A DNA stretch of 64,000 nucleotides from positions 65,194-129,193 of the forward strand of contig QLIY01000434.1 in assembly GCA_003260075.1 (NCBI GenBank). Direction: 5' to 3'. This stretch comes from Phallusia mammillata. Taxonomy: Eukaryota; Chordata; Ascidiacea; Phlebobranchia; Ascidiidae. Each line of letters opens with the position of its first letter. Within the stretch, counting starts at the first letter, position 1. The translations under genes and the position numbers were made by a program. A model generated the notes under the pieces. That model did no database searches. It was not told the DNA's origin and was given only the letters and a program-made list of their open reading frames with translations. This document shows, piece by piece, positions 56,701 to 64,000 of the stretch.

Positions 56701-59700
56701 GAAGGCCAAATCTGTCCGCATTTATTTTATGATACATGCGGTACGCTCCTTGGCCTGAGAAGCGGCTTTGTCAACTGCTGGTTTACCTTTGGTTGCCGTT
56801 AGGCCGTTAAAACATTTTGCTGTTTTCTTTCAAAAACTGTTTGACCAGAGTGATCTACTGTCCACGCTAAAACAGTTTTAGCATGCGGGTTTTTCTGCGG
56901 CCATTTCCCGAGCTGGCACATTAGGGCGAAATCTGCTACCTGAGCTGACCGCCACGCGATAGAGCCCATAACGCGTGCGGAAACCGCTAACAGCGGTCGA
57001 TGGAAGAGCGAAATGAGACGAGCTGTCAATCATTTCACCCATTGTTTGATATTCACTGGATGCCGCTCTTTAAATTGACAACACATGGACACATTAATGG
57101 AAGACGATGCACATTCCGCGTGAATGCTAAGGGAAGTCGAAAAACGTACTAGCGTTTGATGGATTTCACACACTAACTGAGGAAGCCTGTTGCAGAAACA
57201 TTCACTGTCGGGTTGCTGTCTATTTGATGTAGAGACCTAAGTGGCTGTTTTCAATGCACTACCATTGGTTGTGTGATAACAGGGGATGTTTTGGTTTCGA
57301 AGTGCGTGGATGAATGATACACGCCGTGCGCATGCGCTTCCGGCGAAAGGGAAGAGAAACGTAAACACGCTATTTCCTACGACACCAGATGCAAACAAAC
57401 GAGTCACGTGACTTAAGGAGAAGTTTAATCATCCTCATAGTTTAGGGTATTTTGTACAGTGCTAAAATGCAGGTCCGTTAGCTATCACTATGTCCTCTTG
57501 CTAACGGCAAATGCCTTCACATTGTACGTTATTCAGCACAGTGTGCCTAAATGCAGGTACGTTAGCGGTTATTGTACCCCTTTGCTAACGGCAAAGATCT
57601 TCACAGTACAAGTATGTCAATGCAGCGTGCCTAAATGCAGCTCCTATATTTATCAATGCGCACTTCTGCTAACGTTTGAAAGGGCATCAGTTAGTTTGAG
57701 CTCTAGCCCGGCCTTCTTTTCTTGAATGCAAATTTTCAAAACCCAACCCTGTCTTCAACTGTTATGTAAAACAGCGCCTGTTAAAGAGTTAGGCGTTTGG
57801 TTCTTTTACTGCCAGTGAAAACGTTAAAAGCGAGTCCATCGACCAGATGTCCCCAACCGTGACCAACCGCGGCTTAATATTTCATCAACTGTCCCCTTTC
57901 TTTACTTTACTGCGTTTCGCGTGTCGACCTCTGACCTCGGGTCCTCTTTCTCGGCGCTGCTGCAAAAGGGTGACAGATGGCGGACGCGCGCAGAAGCAAG
58001 TTTTATGCATTTGTGCGTCTTATTAGCTGTGGACTAATACAGTAGTCTGCCAACCGAATCCAGTTTTTTGTGATGGTGAAGACGCCTCGGTGGCAAATTT
58101 TACCGGACATTGGTTTTGTATATTAACCTCTATTCAGTTCTTTAAAAAGATGATGAAACATTGCGGTTGCTTTTCCGAGAACTATGTGGCAAAATTGGGA
58201 AATCGTTTCTTGCTAAACGACACAACTGCTGTGTACGTTTCGGGAGACAAGGGATAGAGGACGTATTTATATCAGTAAACCATGACGGAAATTCCTACTC
58301 AGCGGTCGTCCTGCGAATATTATGTGTACGGACATGCATCGAAACGCATGACACAAGCTATAACAACGTCCCGTCGACCAATACCACGCGCAATTTCCTT
58401 ATTTTCAAAACAGAACCATAGGGAGGTCCGGCTCATAAGCATGCACCCCCATCAAAGCAAAACAAAAACGTGCACCAATAACACAAAACAACACCACATT
58501 ATCTTGGCCTTCGGTCCACCTATCAAGCCCTCCTCCTAGCATATCGATGTCAATATTTTTTCTTTAGCCGTCCGTTTCAATTTTCGTCAGAGTCAGATTA
58601 GGCTTGCAAGTCGACTTTCTTGCATCTGCTGCCTGCCCTCGTGCATATTTCATTACCTACGCTGTCCGGCGGATCTCCACTGTTTTCGGTGCTGCATTAT
58701 TCATGTCGTTGTGGTTGTGGGTGCGTGGCCCTTTGGTGCAAACACAATTTGCCTCGCGGGTCGACGGAATTAAAAGCTACAACCGCGGGAGGGACTGGGT
58801 GACCTGTCACACCGCGGGGACCCCTAAGCTCACAGCATTTAGACATTTAATCAATGCCAAATTGTCGCCCGACTTGTTAATAGTTTCCACGCTTTCCGCT
58901 TGGTCAGCAGAGCTTGTGTGATTGGATTTGCCACGCCCGCTGTGCTGTGCCAAGTTTGTCTGCTGTTGCAAAGCCATTTACGCCATTAAACAAAACTGAA
59001 AATCTCAAAGGCCTCGTGCAGTGAAAGTTTATGCATTAGTTGCATTGTCCCTGTGGTTTTCTACTCTTATAGCTGTGATTTTTTTTGCAAACAAACAACC
59101 TAGCACAAGCACCGCTATAATGTCAATGGGGGGGGGGGTTGCTCGTGCAGTGAAAGTTTATGCATTAGTTGCATTGTCCCTGTGGTTTTCTACTCTTGTG
59201 ATTTTTTTGCAAACAAACAACCTAGCACAAGCACCGCTATAATGTCAATAGGAAGCACCAGTTTCGGTTGCAGCCCAATCAGGAAGACGTAGGCTGAAGC
59301 CCTGCTAAAAGAACGTGGGCTTAGTGTAGATAGAGCTATGTGACGTCACGTGCAAATGGAAGCTATGACGTCGGTCGCAGCGATTGTTGTTAGGCGCCGT
59401 TCCTGGGAATTGTAAAAACCCGAAACCAAACTTGCGGTATGCCACTTTCGTGTTTACAGGGGTGTTTTACACGGTTTTGCACCCAAACGTTGCCCAAGTA
59501 ATGGGGAATAAAGAGTAGTCCAAAAATAGACACCCTTTTCGCTAAATTGCACTGTCATCTAGCTCTCCATCGATTGGAGACTGTCAGCTATAAATATTGA
59601 CTTGCCGCTTGCCGACGCGGCTGCACAAATAAACACGCCGGGGCGTAATATGCCGCCCGCACATATGTCTTCTCACATAACCGCACCTGACATTTGTTGC

Positions 59701-61327
59701 TGTTTATTCTCTATTCTGTGCCAGGACGAGGTATTAACTGGTCGTTGGTGCACTTGCGTTTACCTTAAAACTTCTAGGCGGCATTTAAGCATGGTGTCGG
59801 ATAGCTATGACGTAAGGTCAATCCCAATATGTGTGCTGTTGTACCGAACAGTAAAACACACCAACGCATAAGACTGTTGGCATAATGATGTAAGGTGTAT
59901 GTGGTTACAATTCTTTGGCGATATTTAGGCCTGGTGATACAAAAGTTTGATAGATATGGTTTAAAAGACAATCCTACTTATGTTTGTGATACCGAACGGT
60001 AAATTCAACATCACTACACCAACGCAAAACCCTGTTTGCATACTGGTGTAAGAAGGCTGTGTTTCCATTTATACGTTCGAAACTTCAAATTACAGTGTCA
60101 CCAAGTACCATTGGTTTAATAGGGGTTTATGTTTCACAAGGACAGCAGAACTCCCCGCCGTCGTTTCTTCGAAATGTTTGCGTAATTCCGATTCGTGCAA
60201 ATACATCGCTGCCTCGTTAAACTCTGCCAATTCGGGTGCTTGAATAACCTTTGTAATTTGTTCCCACCAAATATACATTGGGTTTTCCCACCAGTAGGCC
60301 AACATGCGTATTGTTGAACAGCGAACCTCGCTTAGTGTGTTGGATTCCCTGGGCAAATGGGATGTTACAAATGCCGCTAAAAAACATCTGTCACCATTAT
60401 TTTAAAATTTCGTATTCTAAACGCTTTGACCTATATCGGCTATAGTAGTTAAATTTTACCAGCTCGATATTAAATTCATGGTACTGAAGCTGGCATTTAA
60501 ACATGTCAATCAAAACTGTCAGTCACAATATGCTACAAGCCACAATCACAATTTACTGGAACTTTGTACGCGCTGCCAAGAGTTCAAGGCACACCACATG
60601 GGACCAATCGTTTTCAAATCCAACATTGTCGACCTAACCGGCTCAGATAATTGATATATTGCCCACAGTGACCTCAGGGAGCTTGCTGTCAGAGCTTTCG
60701 CTTTCAGTCGTGTTGCTAGGGTTTGGGGTGTTGTGTTATTAAATGACACTGTATATTCTTGGCGGGCTTCGGGTTTTGGTTTCCGTCGTGTCGCCACACC
60801 ACGCCTGCGCTGCCACGCTTACCGCGCACCGCACCATTTAGTTCAATTAAGCGCGTCGCCGTACCGGAAACGGGCGGTTTACTTAGCTACGTTTACAAAA
60901 GTGCTTTCGCCCCCAGTGTTTTGCCGAAAAAAAAAGGTTTAGATAGGCGACAGAATTAAAGCCCCTGTTCAGCATATCCCACTCCATATTTGACTGCTAA
61001 TGTGTTCTGCTTTGTACAATGCGTTATATCTCAAATTCAGTTCATTGGCACATGATTTTAGTTGTTTTTATTGCTTATATCGACAATTAATTATTTTTGA
61101 ACGTGCAGTAGCTATATTAAGCAATATTTCACACTTGTTTTGCTTTTTAGTTCCAGGAGGAAGGCACCATCGATCTCGACCAAATTACATTCGGTTGCGG
61201 TATCGGATTAGCTGATCCATGTCGCCGAAAATCTCATTTCGACTCCTTCGACGCGGACACAGACGAAGTCCGAATGCTCATCGAAAGTTCCGACAACTCG
61301 TGGCTTACGAGCGACCGCTTGTGGTGA
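35855..61327 (+). CDS. SoxC: SoxC-group HMG-box transcription factor
   Basis: Exon 1 (35855-37333, 493 codons, donor AAG|gtaagc) and a probable last exon (61151-61327, acceptor tgctttttag, 58 codons plus stop) join in phase 0 to 551 aa. The HMG box is at residues 153-229: [13 protein letters not shown], then [17 protein letters not shown] (RRKIME is typical of SoxC, not of SoxB, E or F), ending [11 protein letters not shown]. Sox HMG boxes bend DNA at ACAAAG-like sites; SoxC proteins act in neural and mesenchymal progenitors. Before the box is an acidic [16 protein letters not shown] segment; after it come basic clusters (KRARKRK, RKRAR) and a Ser/Thr/Asn-rich region. Four consensus SUMO sites (VKRE 106, VKIE 245, IKVE 332, VKRE 362) surround the box. 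The last exon ends HFDSF...[11 protein letters not shown]...WL, resembling the conserved SoxC C-terminal activation segment. A 23.8-kb intron is odd because vertebrate SoxC genes are intronless. Confidence 0.9.
47641..47775. repeat. Tandem duplication, 67-68 bp unit
   Basis: Two adjacent copies starting cattatacctggtatcta, differing at a few positions around the centre (ctatagataag versus ctaacttataag). There is no homopolymer run at the junction. Confidence 0.8.
56132..56431. mobile_element. hAT-type MITE in the SoxC intron
   Basis: Ends CAGTGGTTCCCAAACT and AGTTTGGGAGCCATTG, with perfect GTTTAATG target duplications (56124-56131, 56432-56439). It is the only clear transposon I found right of 30 kb. 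It holds a tRNA-like fragment on the minus strand (56195-56240). Confidence 0.86.
56195..56240 (-). other. tRNA-like 5' half with A box
   Basis: On the minus strand the sequence contains TGGCCTAGTGG (56228-56218), matching the Pol III A-box consensus TRGCNNAGYNGG, followed by TCTAAGCACC as in a D-arm. No B box or complete cloverleaf is present, so it is at most a tRNA or SINE remnant. Confidence 0.4.
57460..57690. repeat. 84-bp tandem repeat, about 2.7 units
   Basis: Units start at 57460, 57544 and 57628 with tgc(c)taaaatgcagg-like sequence. The first two contain CCGTTAGC or ACGTTAGC and, about 20 nt on, GCTAACGG, forming an inverted pair. The third is diverged. Confidence 0.72.
61151..61327 (+). 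other. SoxC: Probable terminal exon of SoxC
   Basis: The acceptor tgctttttag is followed by 58 codons and a TGA. The residues [14 protein letters not shown] and SWL align in order with the SoxC C-terminal motif (HFEFPDY..., EMI...WLE in vertebrates). The last residues differ from the vertebrate VFTY end. Phase 0 matches the exon 1 donor. No closer candidate exon was found in the intron. Confidence 0.7.
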
Positions 61328-62554
61328 AATGATCGACGTCGATTTTTCCACAGCGTGCGCCCGCCTTCACAAGTGCAATTCGCAATTTCCACGCGTTCGG
61401 TACAGGCGGAGTACGATTCAAAAAGCTCCGCTCATGAACAATTTGGATGTACCTCAATTTTCTTCCGCACTATCGGCCCATGGTTTATCCTAAGTCGGTT
61501 CTCTCGCCTTATCCATTGGCCTTTTTCCTTTTCCTTAAGCCCCACTCTTATTTACTCGGTATCGCCTGTGCGTAGTCTGCAGTCATGAACTGAACGTTGT
61601 ACGGTTGCAAAGATAAACACTACGTGTTGCCGTTCTCTGTACATACCGACATACACAACCCCGTACTTTCAGTCTTGTTCCGCCTGATGTACAGTACTGT
61701 AGTTGCATTGACTTGTCGTTGTACACACGGTTCGTGAAACAGTTGCTGGTATTTGAATGCGTGCGCCCTTTGTTATTGAAGTTGTTGTGCGTGTCTCTGT
61801 AAACAATTCGGTTGCATCTGCTTGTGTGTTTGTAGTCGTACCCATTGTTTCAGCGTTGGACTGTGTATCGAGCGCAAACTGAGGTATCTCGTCGCCCTTG
61901 CATACGTACCGACCCAGCCCGCCCGCTAACATACGTGCTATCAAGGACCAGGTCTTTGCCAGACCCTTTGGGACTTGGATTTTTGTACCTAATGTCCATA
62001 GAATGTAGAATCAGTCGTTTTGCCGCAAAGAAAACACACCTTTTTCCCTTTTACCCTCAGAGTTAAGACAGGCATTAAGATAACAGGCAAATTAAGTCTG
62101 ATTTCTAGACCTTAATTCTATCCTACTACGCTGCCTGTTTATCCTTTAAAAGCCCGATTTTTCCTCAATCGTTCCTCTTCTAATATGTATCACCTGCCTG
62201 TTCTACCCATAACCTTCTGTTTTCAATGTTATTTGCTTGTTTTTTGTACATATCTCTATCGTCTAACCTCCGCTGGCTGGAGATGCAACGTCCGAACACG
62301 TTCTTTGTTTAGTTTTTACTCCTGTTCTTGACGCTGTTTATTTTTTCCTTCTTTCTTTATTTGGTTTTCTTGCGCTGCGTGCATTACGATTGCGTCGAGT
62401 GACGTTAATGCCTCCATTAAAAAAAACACTTGTAAAACACAGAGTGCATTTATATCAGACCTTAGTTACATAAATTAGAAGATTCAAGGCGCTGCAGAAA
62501 AGTGTTCGAAAAAAAATACAAACCATGCGCTTAACGTAAATATTCAGAGAATCT
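61328..62554. other. SoxC 3' flank; nothing further recognised
   Basis: A T- and C-rich stretch without a supported ORF; probably contains the 3' UTR. I saw no clear AATAAA close to the stop. Confidence 0.45.
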
Positions 62555-63640
62555 ATAACAGGCAGAAACCGTCAAAACCAGCACTTTGAAACTCGAATAT
62601 TCCGGTGAAAACCTACGGAAAACCAGATTTTTCTTCAATTTTTTGAGCCCTGAAAATCGAAAAAACGGAAAGGCAATAAGCCTTAGTTTTTTTTCAAAAA
62701 TCGGGTCAAATTTTGTCTCTCCGATTCCGGTTTAAACCGGTTTGGAGGTTCGGTAGGAGGCAGAAACCGGTCTAAACCAGTTTGAAACTGGAATATTCCG
62801 GTGAAAACCCACCGAAAACCGGATTTTTCTTGAATTTTTTGACCCCCGAAAATCGAAAAAACGGAAAGGCTATAGCCTTAGGGTTTTTTCAAAAATCGGG
62901 TCAAAATTTTGTCTCTCCGATTCCGGTTTAAACCGGTTTGGAGGTTCGGTAGGAGGCAGAAACCGGTCTAAACCAGTTTGAAACTGGAATATTCCGGTGA
63001 AAACCCACCGAAAACCGGATTTTTCTTGAATTTTTTGACCCCCGAAAATCGAAAAAACGGAAAGGCTATAGCCTTAGGGTTTTTTCAAAAATCGGGTCAA
63101 AATTTTGTCTCTCCGATTCCGGTTTAAACCGGTTTGGAGGTTCGGTAGGAGGCAGAAACCGGTCTAAACCAGTTTGAAACTGGAATATTCCGGTGAAAAC
63201 CCACCGAAAACCGGATTTTTCTTCAATTTTTTGACCCCCGAAAATCGAAAAAACGGAAAGGCTATAGCCTTAGGGTTTTTTCAAAAATCGGGTCAAAATT
63301 TTGTCTCTCCGATTCCGGTTTAAACCGGTTTGGAGGTTCGGTAGGAGGCAGAAACCGGTCTAAACCAGTTTGAAACTGGAATATTCCGGTGAAAACCCAC
63401 CGAAAACCGGATTTTTCTTCAATTTTTTGACCCCCGAAAATCGAAAAAACGGAAAGGCTATAGCCTTAGGGTTTTTTCAAAAATCGGGTCAAAATTTTGT
63501 CTCTCCGATTCCGGTTTAAACCGGTTTGGAGGTTCGGTAGAAAGCAGAAACCGGTCAAAACCAGTTTGAAACTGGAATATTCCGGTGAAAACTTCACAAA
63601 AACAGGATTTTTCTTCAACTTTTTGACCGAAAGGCAATAG
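62555..63640. repeat. 196-bp tandem satellite, about 5.5 units
   Basis: The marker cggtaggaggcagaaaccgg begins at 62751, 62947, 63143 and 63339, with a variant at 63535, giving an exact period of 196. Inner units are almost identical and the outer ones diverged, as expected from unequal exchange. Each unit has the palindromic core ccggtttaaaccgg and a diverged second copy, accggtctaaaccagt. Confidence 0.92.
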
Positions 63641-64000
63641 CCTTAAGGCCGATGCACACACGATGCGATGGATGCGACTGCGATGAATGCGATTAACCGG
63701 CTCATTGCGATGGCGGCGACGTTGCATGCACACACAAAGCGATTTTTGCGCTACATCTGGTTTAACTTAAGCCCGATCCACACTGTATAATTGCTCGCTG
63801 GTATAAGCTTCAATTTCTGCGTCATGCTTGGTTGACTGCCATCGTGCTCTTAAATAGCTGACGACTTGATAGCAGTTATGTACTTACTAAACAACCAATA
63901 AGTCTAACATGGATCCACCAGTTGTAACTGTCTAACAAACCACCCATGGCGTTCTATGGATTGACAACATCTTTGTATTACTTGGCCAACTTTGTAGTTT
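63641..64000. other. Right-edge sequence, no gene seen
   Basis: Starts with a short run of TGCGATG-like repeats (63655-63725) and ccgatgcacacac / cccgatccacac motifs that may be ends of another transposon. No target duplication can be assigned. Confidence 0.35.

Larger units (their letters stand above)
24670..59138. repeat. 10 poly-G runs: disguised assembly gaps
   Basis: Runs lie at 24670-24679, 40960-40969, 44605-44614, 45556-45602 (47), 48002-48049 (48), 50567-50608 (42), 53044-53053, 53681-53755 (75), 54029-54038 and 59128-59138. The 10-11 nt runs separate overlapping copies (24245-24669 with 24680-25105; 40850-40959 with 40970-41081; 44461-44604 with 44615-44757; 53918-54028 with 54039-54149; 59012-59127 with 59142-59251). 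The long runs have no flanking copy. None is poly-C. Confidence 0.85.
37334..61150 (+). other. SoxC intron, 23.8 kb
   Basis: No supported coding exon on either strand; the ORFs here are short or unlike any known domain. It contains nine of the ten poly-G gaps and their overlap duplications, one hAT MITE, two tandem repeats, seven TGACGTCA palindromes and four TCACGTGA palindromes. Such a content is compatible with cis-regulatory function, which is inference. Confidence 0.6.

Noticed and set aside
63655..63740. TGCGATG-rich stretch as a separate transposon end or CRISPR-like repeat
   Set aside because: The repeats are too short and irregular, and no target duplication or opposite end is visible before the window edge.
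1..64000. Search by eye for CRISPR arrays, rRNA, complete tRNAs, transposase genes and viral genes
   Set aside because: None was recognised. The only spaced direct repeats are the satellite and tandem duplications listed, and the transposons are all non-autonomous.

Overview
The window looks like AT-rich, intron-rich nuclear DNA of an invertebrate animal. Short exons with GT-AG introns, a metazoan SoxC gene, dense hAT-type MITEs and strong apparent heterozygosity would fit a tunicate or another invertebrate deuterostome, but the sequence does not fix the species. Three protein-coding genes can be reconstructed exon by exon, all on the + strand. The first is a telomere-repeat-binding-factor-like protein with two telobox Myb domains (245-12945, 19 exons, 674 codons that close in frame). 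The second is protoporphyrinogen oxidase, PPOX (19538-30139, 8 exons, 511 aa). The third is a SoxC HMG-box transcription factor (exon 1 at 35855-37333, probable terminal exon at 61151-61327, separated by a 23.8-kb intron). The tail of another ORF enters at the left edge (3-155).

Layout: 1-30 kb holds the first two genes, with introns full of small DNA transposons, many with perfect 8-bp target duplications. Between the two genes lie decayed copies of both: a PPOX exon-5 fragment (14804-14960) and a broken copy of the Myb-2 exon (17790-18255). This suggests an old tandem duplication of the block from the Myb gene tail to PPOX, in which each copy kept one gene and lost the other. 30.1-35.8 kb is intergenic, with one flavoprotein-like coding fragment. 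35.9-61.3 kb is the SoxC locus, visibly richer in G+C, with one recognised transposon and repeated CRE-like (TGACGTCA) and E-box (TCACGTGA) palindromes. 62.6-63.6 kb is a 196-bp tandem satellite.

The assembly itself is a major signal. There are 39 pure homopolymer runs, mostly exactly 10 bases and otherwise 11-12 or 42-75. All 29 runs left of the n at 22516 are C and all 10 to its right are G. The short runs are usually flanked by overlapping copies of one sequence. They behave like gaps whose N characters were turned into G by a 2-bit base encoder, and into C where a contig was reverse-complemented. Poly-proline and poly-glycine ORFs, and many apparent tandem duplications, are products of this. 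Some flanking copies differ like haplotypes, and in one place both the occupied and the empty allele of a hAT insertion are present.

Functionally the genes are unrelated: telomere or TTAGGG-type DNA binding, heme biosynthesis, and developmental transcription control. I see no evidence of a gene-cluster system. The most interesting biology is the double-telobox Myb protein, the reciprocal decay of the tandem duplication, and the split SoxC gene.
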